A stretch of DNA of 36,474 bases from Bacteroidales bacterium (lineage in GTDB: Bacteria; Bacteroidota; Bacteroidia; Bacteroidales; Paludibacteraceae): the NCBI GenBank assembly GCA_900766775.1, contig CAAFXN010000220.1, positions 1-36,474 of the forward strand, read 5' to 3'. How positions within the stretch are numbered: position 1 is the stretch's first letter; the number at the start of each line of letters is the position of its first letter. Below are positions 16,490 to 24,922 of this stretch, piece by piece. The position numbers and the translations under genes are program-made. The notes beneath the pieces are model-generated. The model made no database searches. It had not been told where the DNA came from and worked only from the letters and a program-made list of their open reading frames with translations.

Positions 16490-16526
16490 AGGCTGTCTAA
16501 CCCATGTGGTTAGGCAGCCTTTTTGT
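16490..16526 (+). terminator. Terminator after the first GH13 gene
   Basis: A 13-bp stem AGGCTGTCTAACC / GGTTAGGCAGCCT is followed by TTTTTG, 25 bases after the stop codon. Confidence 0.92.
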
Positions 16527-16560
16527 TTGGTGAAAGATAGGGAAGAGTCGGCTTTATTGT

Positions 16561-16622
16561 ACGGGAATTGTACGGGAATAGTACGGGAATTGTACGGGAA
16601 TTGTACGGGAATTGTACGGGAA
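16561..16622. repeat. 11-bp tandem repeat array (ACGGGAATTGT)
   Basis: Five complete units of ACGGGAATTGT (one reads ACGGGAATAGT) plus a seven-base partial sixth unit, without spacers. The array lies between the amylase terminator and the promoter of the next GH13 gene, in a 363-bp gap with no gene. Confidence 0.95.
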
Positions 16623-16661
16623 GGTCTCGTGATGGTAGGGGTTTCGTTATGTCGCGCCGTT

Positions 16662-16698
16662 GGGGGGTGTTGCGGGGGAGGAGGGGGATTAGGGGTGG
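16662..16698 (+). other. G-quadruplex-compatible tract
   Basis: Four G-runs of 6, 5, 5 and 4 bases (16662-16667, 16674-16678, 16683-16687, 16692-16695) are separated by loops of 6, 4 and 4 bases, a canonical G-quadruplex pattern. It lies between the 11-bp array and the promoter at 16734, the same order as at the left end of the window. Confidence 0.6.
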
Positions 16699-16733
16699 TT
16701 TTTTGAAGGAAACCTTTCTTTTTTAACAATATA

Positions 16734-16765
16734 TTTGCATATATCAATAAATTTATTTATCTTTG
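16734..16765 (+). promoter_or_regulatory. Promoter of the second GH13 gene
   Basis: TTTG (16734-16737, within TTTGCATATATC) and TATCTTTG (16758-16765) are 20 bp apart. The leader to the ATG is about 60 bases. Confidence 0.8.
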
Positions 16766-16828
16766 CAGGCGGAAATGGTTTGCTATTCAAAACACCTTAA
16801 AAGAGAACATAAAACCTTAGATTATATC

Positions 16829-19468
16829 ATGAGAAAAAGCATTTTTCTGACTGTATTTGCAGTGTGGGCATTGTGTGCCTCGGTTTTTGCGCAAGTGAGT
16901 ACGCAGCCCGCGATTATCCAACAGGGATACGACGGCGAAGTAACCGTTATCTTCAACCCGAACGAAGGTAACAAGGGGATGGTGGGTGCCACGGCGTGCT
17001 ATGCGCACACGGGTATCACCTACAACGGGGAACAATGGCAGCACGCTCCGACCTGGCGCGGAGGCGAAGCCAAATACAAGATGACGAAGAACGCCGCGGG
17101 CAACTGGGAGTTGAAGATTACGCCGAGTATCTTCGCCTACTACGGCGTGAGCGACACGACGCAAGTGACCCAACTGTGCTTCGTGTTCAACGACGGTCCG
17201 AACGGCAGCAAAGAGGGGAAGACCGAGAGCGGCGGGGATATCTTCGTGGACTTGGTGGAGGCCGGATTTACGGTGGCGTTCACCTCTGCCGTGCCTGATA
17301 TTTCGGAGAAGGGTGCGAAAGTAACGGTTAGCGCGATGGCGACCGAGGCATGTCGGCTGCGATTGCTGCTGAACGGGACGGAGGTGAAGAGCGCCGAGGG
17401 GAAAGAGATTGCCTACACGACCACGCTGAGCACGGAGGGCGATTATGTGTTCGAGTGCGTCGGCGAGACGGGTACGGAGACGGCGAGCGAGACGATGAGC
17501 ACGTGCGTGCCTGCGGCTCCGCAACGCGCGAACCGACCCGCGGGCGTGCTGAACGGTATCTACTACGACGCGACGGACGACACGAAGGTTACACTCTGCA
17601 CCTACGCGGCAAGCAAGACGGCGGCAGCAAAGCACGTGTTTGTAGTAGGCGACTTCAACGACTGGACCATCAGCGACAAGTACCAACTGAAGCAGGCAAA
17701 TGACAGTGCGTATTTCTGGATTACGCTCGACGGGCTGACGCCGAAAGAGGAATATGCGTTCCAGTATGTGGTGGTGCGCGCGGACGGGGCAGTGAAGCGC
17801 ATCTCGGACCTGTACTCGGAGAAGGTGCTGCACCCCGATGACCAGTATGAGCCGCGAACGGTGGATAGCACGCTGAAAGCCTATCCCCAGCAGGCGGACG
17901 GCTACTGCACGGTGATACAGACCGGACGGGCGCCCTACGCATGGTCGGAGGCGACGCTGAACTTCAAGCGCCCGGACAAGAACAACCTGATAATCTATGA
18001 GTTGTGGGTGTATGACTACACGCCGTTCCGCTCACTGCCCGCTTTGGCAGAGCGATTGGACTACTTGGAGACGCTGGGCGTGAACGCGATAGAGTTGATG
18101 CCCGTGTGCGAGTTCGACGGGAACTACAACTGGGGGTATTCGCCCAATCACTACTTCGCGCTTGACAAGGCTTACGGGTCGCCAGAGATGCTGAAAGCGT
18201 TTGTGGACGAGTGCCACAAGCGGGGCATGGCGGTGATACTGGATATGGTATTCAACCACGCGACGGGTTTGAACCCGATGAACAAACTGTATCCGTACGG
18301 GACGGAGTTGAAGGAAAACCCGTGGTTCAACGTTACTCCTCCGCACGGCGACAACGTGTATGAGGACTGGAACCACGACTTCGTGCCTGCGCACACGATG
18401 TTCACGCGCGCGCTGCAATACTGGTTGCGTGAGTACAAGGTGGACGGGTATCGTATGGACCTGAGCCACGGACTCTGCGGCACGACGAACAACGCGGTGA
18501 GCAACATCATGGACTATTATGAGAAGGGTGTGAAAGCCGTGTCCGAAGACGCATATTTCATCTTGGAGCACTGGGGGTCGAACATGGGCAGCGACCGTCC
18601 TGCACTCGTCAACGCGGGTATGCTGTGCTGGCAGAACACCAACAACGCTTATTGCCAGACGGCGATGGGCTGGCTCAAAGACGGCGACAGTTTTGCCGAC
18701 GCCAACAAAGACGGCTATGTAAGTTACTGCGAGAGCCACGACGAGGAGCGCATGCAGTACAAGTGCAAACAATGGGGCAACGGGGCGATTAAGACCGATG
18801 AGAGCGTGCGGTTGGGCCGTATCGCGGAGAACGTGGTCTTCAACGTGCTGCTGAACGGTCCGCATATGATTTGGCAATATGAGGAGATAGGGTTCGACTT
18901 CTCCATCAACAGCAGTCTGGACAAGCCCAACGGCACATCAAACGACGACCGTTGCTCGAAGAAGCCCCGCCCCGAGAATCGCGGCTATTTCCAAGACTCG
19001 CGCCGCATGACACAATATGTCAAAGTAGCACAGGCGTGCCAACTGCGCACGCGCCTGCTGCCGGAGGTGTTTGCGGGCAGTCCGACCGCCGTGTCGGTGA
19101 GCGGCGGGAAGGCCGTTCGCACGATACAATGGGGCAGCGACGTGTTTGTGGTAGCCAATTTCGATGCCTCTTCTGCACAAGATGCTACGCTGCCTGCGGG
19201 CACATGGTACGACTACTACGCGGGCGGAACGAGTATGGCAGGCGGGGCAAAGTTGAGCCTGCATGCGGGCGAGGTGCGTATCTTCACCGGCAAGGCGCTG
19301 ACGCTGCCGGAGGTGCCGCAGTCGTTTGATTTTGCCTTGTCTATCGGCAAGACGGAGATAAGTGTTGAGCCGAGTGCCGCAGTGTGCGAGAAGATTCTGC
19401 TGAACGGAGAGATTTTGATTCGCCGCGGGGAGCAGTTGTTTGATTTGACCGGTAAAAGGCGTCGATAA
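16829..19468 (+). CDS. Secreted GH13 alpha-glucan-active enzyme with CBM48 and probable T9SS tail
   Basis: An 879-residue protein started at the ATG that opens a signal peptide (RKSIFLTVFAVWALCASVFAQ). An N-terminal beta domain (about 22-135) resembles DUF4961-type modules of Bacteroidetes amylases. An Ig-like segment and a CBM48-like domain follow (about 268-325, VFVVGDFNDWTISDKYQL). The GH13 barrel spans about 385-760, with AVILDMVFNHAT, nucleophile Asp544 (GYRMDLSHG), Glu580 (FILEHWG) and Asp638 (ESHDEER). The CBM48-barrel order fits the branching-enzyme/pullulanase/isoamylase side of GH13, but exact specificity cannot be read. The C-terminus (KILLNGEILIRRGEQLFDLTGKRRR) resembles a T9SS sorting tail. 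No hairpin terminator is visible before the T9SS promoter. Confidence 0.9.
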   Translation: MRKSIFLTVFAVWALCASVFAQVSTQPAIIQQGYDGEVTVIFNPNEGNKGMVGATACYAHTGITYNGEQWQHAPTWRGGEAKYKMTKNAAGNWELKITPSIFAYYGVSDTTQVTQLCFVFNDGPNGSKEGKTESGGDIFVDLVEAGFTVAFTSAVPDISEKGAKVTVSAMATEACRLRLLLNGTEVKSAEGKEIAYTTTLSTEGDYVFECVGETGTETASETMSTCVPAAPQRANRPAGVLNGIYYDATDDTKVTLCTYAASKTAAAKHVFVVGDFNDWTISDKYQLKQANDSAYFWITLDGLTPKEEYAFQYVVVRADGAVKRISDLYSEKVLHPDDQYEPRTVDSTLKAYPQQADGYCTVIQTGRAPYAWSEATLNFKRPDKNNLIIYELWVYDYTPFRSLPALAERLDYLETLGVNAIELMPVCEFDGNYNWGYSPNHYFALDKAYGSPEMLKAFVDECHKRGMAVILDMVFNHATGLNPMNKLYPYGTELKENPWFNVTPPHGDNVYEDWNHDFVPAHTMFTRALQYWLREYKVDGYRMDLSHGLCGTTNNAVSNIMDYYEKGVKAVSEDAYFILEHWGSNMGSDRPALVNAGMLCWQNTNNAYCQTAMGWLKDGDSFADANKDGYVSYCESHDEERMQYKCKQWGNGAIKTDESVRLGRIAENVVFNVLLNGPHMIWQYEEIGFDFSINSSLDKPNGTSNDDRCSKKPRPENRGYFQDSRRMTQYVKVAQACQLRTRLLPEVFAGSPTAVSVSGGKAVRTIQWGSDVFVVANFDASSAQDATLPAGTWYDYYAGGTSMAGGAKLSLHAGEVRIFTGKALTLPEVPQSFDFALSIGKTEISVEPSAAVCEKILLNGEILIRRGEQLFDLTGKRRR

Positions 19469-19527
19469 TACAAAAGGCTTGCCAAAATCCGATACGATAG
19501 AAAAAATGCAAAAAAACAAGAAAAAAC

Positions 19528-19558
19528 TTGCACATATCAAAAGTTTTTACTAATTTTG
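19528..19558 (+). promoter_or_regulatory. Promoter of the T9SS operon
   Basis: TTG (19528-19530, within CTTGCACATATC) and TAATTTTG (19551-19558) are 20 bp apart. The leader to the DUF2795 gene is about 120 bases and contains a small hairpin, CGTCGT/ACGACG (around 19600-19618). It is the only good promoter I found in front of the 13-gene run. Confidence 0.75.
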
Positions 19559-19681
19559 CGCGATATTTTGGGTGAGTAGTCCCTATAAATCAGCAGGTTC
19601 GTCGTCATTATACGACGGGTTATGCTTTTATAGTTGATTGATAATAAAAAGGTTAGACACTGACTTAAAACTTTTAACTAT

Positions 19682-19909
19682 ATGTATTGGACATTAGAAT
19701 TGGCTTCAAAATTAGAGGATGCTCCTTGGCCTGCGACCAAGGATGAGTTGTTGGATTATGCAAATCGTATAGGCGCGCCGGCAGAAGTGATAGAGAACCT
19801 TAGTGAGTTGGAAGATGATGAGGATTTGATATACGACGGTATCTTGGATTTGTGGCCTGATTATCCCACCAATGATGAAGATTTCTTCTTCAACGAGGAT
19901 GAGTACTAA
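19682..19909 (+). CDS. DUF2795 domain-containing small protein
   Basis: A 75-residue, very acidic protein (WTLELASKLEDAPWPATKDELLDYANRIGAPAEVIENL, then an Asp/Glu-rich end). The first 50 residues fit the DUF2795 family, which is small, cytoplasmic and of unknown function. It has no signal peptide or membrane segment. It is the first gene after the T9SS promoter and ends 26 bases before porP, so it should be co-expressed with the secretion genes. A regulatory or accessory role is only a guess. Confidence 0.85.
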   Translation: MYWTLELASKLEDAPWPATKDELLDYANRIGAPAEVIENLSELEDDEDLIYDGILDLWPDYPTNDEDFFFNEDEY

Positions 19910-19935
19910 CCAACCGTTAGCATACAGATACGATT

Positions 19936-20901
19936 TTGTGGAGATTTAGACGGTATATCGCGCTTTTGCTATGCTGCACGGCGATGGGGCTCTACGCCCA
20001 GTTCGACCCTCAGATGGGACAATATATGTATATGGGGGCGTCGTACAATCCGGGAGCCGTAGGCGAGGGGAACATGATGAAGGTGTATGGCGCGCATCGA
20101 ATGCAGTATGTAGGTATCAACAACGCTCCAATGACGACCTGGTTCTCGTTTAGCAGTCCGTTCGTCATCGGCAAGACAAGCCACGGGGCTGGGGTACGTT
20201 TCCTGAACGACCGCTTCGGACTATTCAGCAACCAAGCGTTTTATGCACAGTACGCATACAGGCAGCCTTTGGGAAAGGGATATCTGAGTGTCGGAGTGGA
20301 TTTGGGTTTTGTAAACGTGGGTTTCAGGGGCGACAGCGTGAACCTTGACCAACTGAGCGAAGCAGATTACTTCGACCGCAACGATGAGGCGATACCCAAC
20401 GGCGAGAAATCGGGCATGACCTTTGACATGGGCGTAGGCGTCTATTACACGACCGGCACATGGTGGGTAGGCGGCAGTTACAGCCACCTGACGCAGCCGA
20501 GAGTGGTATGGGCAGACCAGACCGAGACGGAGTTCCGCCTAAGGGGCACGATGTATGTGTCGGGAGGCTATCATTTCAGGCTGAAGAACTACAAGGACTG
20601 GCAACTGCAACCGTCAGCGATGCTGATGACCGACTTTCGGGATTGGGACCTTGACCTGACGCTGATGTGCGCCTATCAGGGGAAGTACCGATGGGGATTG
20701 GGCTACCGCATTATGGGAAGCGTGAATATACTGGTGAACATTGATATCATTTCCGGGCTACAGTTGGGGTATAGTTGCGAACTATCCACCAGCAAACTGC
20801 TGCGCGAGAGTTATGGTTCACACGAGTTGTATTTAGCCTACAGTTTCGACATCCTGAAGCCCAAGCGCACCAATCGATACCGGAGTGTTCGGTACTTATA
20901 A
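19936..20901 (+). CDS. porP: Type IX secretion system outer-membrane protein PorP/SprF family
   Basis: A 321-residue protein with a signal peptide (RRYIALLLCCTAMGLYAQ) and the family opening FDPQMGQYMYMGASYNPGAVG, followed by a beta-barrel-like alternation to the end. PorP/SprF proteins are outer-membrane components that work with the PorK/PorN ring, or link the T9SS motor to surface adhesins in gliding species. No ATG exists in frame near the 5' end; TTG at 19936 is the most likely start. It leads the classical porP-K-L-M-N order. Confidence 0.9.
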   Translation: MWRFRRYIALLLCCTAMGLYAQFDPQMGQYMYMGASYNPGAVGEGNMMKVYGAHRMQYVGINNAPMTTWFSFSSPFVIGKTSHGAGVRFLNDRFGLFSNQAFYAQYAYRQPLGKGYLSVGVDLGFVNVGFRGDSVNLDQLSEADYFDRNDEAIPNGEKSGMTFDMGVGVYYTTGTWWVGGSYSHLTQPRVVWADQTETEFRLRGTMYVSGGYHFRLKNYKDWQLQPSAMLMTDFRDWDLDLTLMCAYQGKYRWGLGYRIMGSVNILVNIDIISGLQLGYSCELSTSKLLRESYGSHELYLAYSFDILKPKRTNRYRSVRYL

Positions 20902-20918
20902 AATACGATAAATAGAAT

Positions 20919-22286
20919 ATGCAAAGCAATATGAGACTAAAACAAATGCTATTTTTGGCAGCCCTCGTGGTTGTTATGACCAGTTGTCCTAACGGCAACA
21001 CCAGTTGGATTGACAACAACAAGAACAGCGATTTCTTCGAGGCAGAGCCGGAGGGTATGGTGTTTATCAAACGCGGTGCGTTTATGATGGGCGCAAACAC
21101 GCAATCTGCTATATTCGAGCAGCCAGATAACATCAAGATGGTAACCGTGGATGCATTCTGGATGGACGAGACGGAGATTACCAATCGTCAGTATAAGTTG
21201 TTTGTCAACTGGGTACGCGACTCCATCGCCATGACCCGCTTGGTACAAGCCGGGATGACGGATTTTGCTATTCAGCCGAAAGATGGTGAAGATTTTGATG
21301 AAGAGCATTTCGTGCTGAACTGGCATTCGAAGAAAGCCATTCCTTGGGATGCGCAGGAAGAAGAGGTCAAAGAAGCCTTGGCACCGATGTTCTTTGAGGA
21401 TTCGAAGACGCTGCGCACCAACGGGCTGCACTATCGCTATCAATGGTACAACTACGACCAAGCCGTGTTGCCCCAAAACAAATTTGACGTAGCCACCAGT
21501 TCGTATCCAGAGAATGCGAAGGTGCAGGTGGATACCTTTTGGGTGGACGAGAACGGCTCTATACAGTGTGAGACCATAGAGCGTCCTTTACGCGGACCGA
21601 AAGATTTGATTACCCAAAAAATCATCTGCGTCTATCCCGACACGTTGGTTTGGACGCGCGATTTCCAGTTCTCTTTCAACGAGCCCATGTTGCACATGTA
21701 TTTCTCGCATAAGGGTTATGCGGAGTACCCTGTTGTGGGTGTTACGTGGGAGCAGGCGCATGCGTTCTGCAACTGGCGTTCATACCATTACGGCAACGGT
21801 GCGGAGCAGGCGCAGGCATATCGTCTGCCGACCGAGGCGGAGTGGGAGTACGCGGCGCGCGGCGGACGTACCATGGCGATGTATCCTTGGGGCAACAACT
21901 ACGCCCGTACTTACGACGGCTGTTTCAACGCGAACTTCAAGCCTTATCGAGGCAGTTATTTCAACGGCGGTGGTGCGGCTACGATGAAGGTTGCGCAGTT
22001 CCCCGCAAACGACTACGGCTTGTATGACATGGCGGGCAATGTAGCGGAGTGGACCAACAGTTCGTACAACACGGCAGCCAACATAAGTATCCACGATATG
22101 AATCCTGATTTCTCGTATAATGCGAAGAAGTCTGACCCTGATGTGCTGAAGCGCAAAGTGGTGAAAGGCGGAAGTTGGAAAGATATAAGTTACTTCTTGC
22201 AGTGTGGTGTCCGCACGTATGAGTATCAATACGAGAGTCGTCCGTACATCGGTTTCCGCTGCGTGCGCTCGTATATTGGAGAATAA
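20919..22286 (+). CDS. porK: Type IX secretion system lipoprotein PorK/GldK
   Basis: A 455-residue lipoprotein (acylated Cys23 in VVVMTSCPNG; an internal ATG at 20931 is an alternative start giving Cys19). The body is an FGE-sulfatase/SUMF1-like fold with MVFIKRGAFMMGANTQ, ITNRQYKLFVNWV, RLPTEAEWEYAARGG, YDMAGNVAEWTNSSY and VVKGGSWKD. In Porphyromonas and Flavobacterium, PorK/GldK forms a large periplasmic ring with PorN under the outer membrane. The FGE fold is structural in this family, not known to be catalytic. It lies 17 bases after porP and 30 before porL. Confidence 0.95.
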   Translation: MQSNMRLKQMLFLAALVVVMTSCPNGNTSWIDNNKNSDFFEAEPEGMVFIKRGAFMMGANTQSAIFEQPDNIKMVTVDAFWMDETEITNRQYKLFVNWVRDSIAMTRLVQAGMTDFAIQPKDGEDFDEEHFVLNWHSKKAIPWDAQEEEVKEALAPMFFEDSKTLRTNGLHYRYQWYNYDQAVLPQNKFDVATSSYPENAKVQVDTFWVDENGSIQCETIERPLRGPKDLITQKIICVYPDTLVWTRDFQFSFNEPMLHMYFSHKGYAEYPVVGVTWEQAHAFCNWRSYHYGNGAEQAQAYRLPTEAEWEYAARGGRTMAMYPWGNNYARTYDGCFNANFKPYRGSYFNGGGAATMKVAQFPANDYGLYDMAGNVAEWTNSSYNTAANISIHDMNPDFSYNAKKSDPDVLKRKVVKGGSWKDISYFLQCGVRTYEYQYESRPYIGFRCVRSYIGE

Positions 22287-22316
22287 TTTTAAGGTACAAC
22301 TATATAAGAAACTATT

Positions 22317-23333
22317 ATGGCTAAATCAGAAAAAGCAGCAAAAGCAGAAAAGGCAACAGAAGGAGCACCAAAGATGGGTGCTTGGGCTAAGTTCATGCAT
22401 TGGTATGAATCTTACCAAGGTAAGCGTATCATAGGTGTGGTATATTCAGTAGGTGCGGCAGTTGTGATTGTAGGTGCATTGTTCAAGATTCTCCACCTTC
22501 CAGGGGCGAAAGAAATGCTTATGGTCGGCATGCTCACCGAAGCGGTTCTCTTTGTTATCGGTGCATTGGATAAGCCGCACCCTGAGTTTAACTGGAGTAA
22601 TGTCTTCCCGCAGTTGTTGGAACACGGAACAGACCCCGCCATTTTGGCAGAAAAAGCCAAACAAGCACGTCCTACCCTGTTGGGTGCCGGTGTAGAAGGC
22701 GGCGAGATACCCGTTATCGGGGGCGGCGTGCCCGCAGCAGCAACAGTAGCAGCAGTGGGGACAGGTGTTTCTGCCCCGACCGCAGTGCCTTCGGCGCATG
22801 TGCCCGCGTTGAGCGACAAAGAGTTAGAGTCGTTGCAGAACGGTATTGCAGACTTGGCAAAGACTGCTACCCAGTTGAGCGAGTTGGGGAAAGTGGCTAC
22901 CGCTACCACACAACTGACCTCCAAGATGGAGGCGGCGGGCACTGCCGCTGAGCAGTTTGCTGCCAGCCAGAACGGTCTGCTGAGCGTCTCTAACCAACTG
23001 AGCGAAGCCTATAAAGCCGCAGAGACCCATATGCAGGGTGCTGCTGACACCACCAAGACGTTTGCTGCCAATATGCAGAATGTAGGTGCACAACTCAGCA
23101 CCCTCAACTCTATCTATGAACTGCAAATCAATGCCCTCAAAGAGCAAGTGGAGATAGCCAAGGCACAGAATAGCACGCTGGGTGAGGTGTCCAACCATTT
23201 GCAAGCCATGAACGCCCACGCGACAGAAGCAGAGAAGAGCCAAGAGGCATATGCAGCAGGCAGCAAGAAGTTGGCGGCACAGGTGGCTGACCTGAATGCT
23301 ATTTACGGAAACATGCTCAACGCATTAGCATAA
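22317..23333 (+). CDS. porL: Type IX secretion system inner-membrane protein PorL/GldL
   Basis: A 338-residue protein. A Lys/Ala-rich cytoplasmic start is followed by two close membrane segments (about residues 40-60 and 65-82: IIGVVYSVGAAVVIVGALFKI and MLMVGMLTEAVLFVIGALD) and the signature KPHPEFNWSNVFPQLLE. The remaining ~230 residues are Ala/Gln/Thr-rich with coiled-coil character and lie in the cytoplasm. PorL with PorM forms the proton-driven rotary motor that energises the T9SS; the Glu in the second membrane segment is the expected proton-path residue. Confidence 0.95.
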   Translation: MAKSEKAAKAEKATEGAPKMGAWAKFMHWYESYQGKRIIGVVYSVGAAVVIVGALFKILHLPGAKEMLMVGMLTEAVLFVIGALDKPHPEFNWSNVFPQLLEHGTDPAILAEKAKQARPTLLGAGVEGGEIPVIGGGVPAAATVAAVGTGVSAPTAVPSAHVPALSDKELESLQNGIADLAKTATQLSELGKVATATTQLTSKMEAAGTAAEQFAASQNGLLSVSNQLSEAYKAAETHMQGAADTTKTFAANMQNVGAQLSTLNSIYELQINALKEQVEIAKAQNSTLGEVSNHLQAMNAHATEAEKSQEAYAAGSKKLAAQVADLNAIYGNMLNALA

Positions 23334-23344
23334 GAAGTTAGAAT

Positions 23345-24910
23345 ATGAGTGGAGCAAAGAATTGTCCGGAGACCCCGAGACAAAAAATGATTGGTATGAT
23401 GTATTTGGTGCTGACAGCCATGTTGGCGCTGAATGTGAGTACCGATATTCTAAACGGCTTTACGATGGTGGACGACAGTCTGCATGAGTCCATAGATGCC
23501 GCTAACAGCCGTAATGACAAGATGTATCGTGATTTTGAGGAGGCGACCCGTCAAAATCCCGAGAAAATGCAAGATTGGTATAATAGGGCGGAAGAATTGA
23601 GAGTGCGCGCAGATAGTCTGTATAACTATATTCAGGATTTCAAGACCCAAATAGCACTTCTTGCAGATGGTGATAAGGCAAAACAACTAATTGCTGAAGG
23701 TAAAGACCCTACGCGAGAAATAGAAAGCAAAGACAATACCGATGTTACGGGTCAGTACGCACTCATTGAGGGGAATGGTGCTATCCTAAGAGAGATGATG
23801 ACAATGTATCGCGATTATATCGTGGAGTTATCAGAGAAGAGACCCGAGTTAGCAAGCGAGTTTAATAATATCTTCTCATGCGGGAAGGTATGGAACGAGC
23901 ATGAGCAAGATTCGGTGTTTTGGGAAGTAGGTTTGTTTGAGGGTATGCCCGTATGTGCTTGCATAACAGTATTGACAAAGATACAGAATGACGTGCGCAC
24001 TACGGAGAGCGAGATGATTTTGTATTTGCTTGACCAGACGGATGCAGGCGACTTGCGCGTGAACAAACTGAATGCGTATGTGATACCTAAGTCGGACTAT
24101 GTGATAGAGGGTAGCAAATACTCTGCACAAATAATCTTAGCAGCCATCGACTCAACACAGAGACCGGAGTATTACATAAACGGACAACGAATCAATGACC
24201 AAGGTATCTATGAAGTGGTTGCTTCCGGAATCGGGCAGAAGAGTTACACCGGTCAAATCGCTTACGCAGACCCTGCTACCAACGAGATGAGGTATCTGCC
24301 CTTCCAAAGCGAATACACGGTGAGTGCTCCGAGTGTTACCATTTCCAACACGGACTTGAACATCATGTATCGTGAATACGACAACCGATTCTCGATTTCT
24401 GTGCCCGGTATCAGCAGCAATCGGCTCAAGGTAGAGGTTAGCAATGGTGCTTCCGTAAAACAAGACGGAGAGTATTGGATAATCAAGCCGAATGCACAAG
24501 CAAAGGACATCACCGTAAAGGTATTAGCAGATATGGAAGGCGCCACTCATGTGATGGGTGAGCATAACTATCGCGTGAAGACCTTGCCTTCACCAAGCGC
24601 ATACCTAAAGAGCGGAGAGAATGAATACAACAGCAACATCAGTCGTAATGCCTTGTTAGACCCAAATGCTACTTTGATTGCCAGTTATGGTAAAGATGGT
24701 TTATTGAACCTGCCTTTCACCATCACATCGTTCAAAGTGAACATCAACGGTATCTACTCCGAGACAAAGGGAAACAAGTTTACCAAGGATCAACGGGATA
24801 AATTGGGTAAACTGCAACGAGGTTCCAATATCATCATTGCTGACATACGCGCACAAGGCGCAGGAGGGCAAGAGAAGACCCTTAGCACCTTAGTATTTAC
24901 ATTGAACTAA
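23345..24910 (+). CDS. porM: Type IX secretion system motor protein PorM/GldM
   Basis: A 521-residue protein with the canonical start (SGAKNCPETPRQKMIGMMYL) and one N-terminal membrane helix (about 15-35, MMYLVLTAMLALNVSTDILNGF). The long periplasmic part comprises an N-terminal helical domain (to about 220) and several beta domains. PorM/GldM dimers span the periplasm and transmit the motor's rotation to the PorK/N ring. The gene begins 11 bases after porL. Confidence 0.95.
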   Translation: MSGAKNCPETPRQKMIGMMYLVLTAMLALNVSTDILNGFTMVDDSLHESIDAANSRNDKMYRDFEEATRQNPEKMQDWYNRAEELRVRADSLYNYIQDFKTQIALLADGDKAKQLIAEGKDPTREIESKDNTDVTGQYALIEGNGAILREMMTMYRDYIVELSEKRPELASEFNNIFSCGKVWNEHEQDSVFWEVGLFEGMPVCACITVLTKIQNDVRTTESEMILYLLDQTDAGDLRVNKLNAYVIPKSDYVIEGSKYSAQIILAAIDSTQRPEYYINGQRINDQGIYEVVASGIGQKSYTGQIAYADPATNEMRYLPFQSEYTVSAPSVTISNTDLNIMYREYDNRFSISVPGISSNRLKVEVSNGASVKQDGEYWIIKPNAQAKDITVKVLADMEGATHVMGEHNYRVKTLPSPSAYLKSGENEYNSNISRNALLDPNATLIASYGKDGLLNLPFTITSFKVNINGIYSETKGNKFTKDQRDKLGKLQRGSNIIIADIRAQGAGGQEKTLSTLVFTLN

Positions 24911-24922
24911 TATACTATCATA

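Noticed and set aside
13976..19468. A classical Sus polysaccharide-utilisation locus
   Set aside because: No SusC-type TonB receptor, SusD lipoprotein or regulator is encoded in the window.
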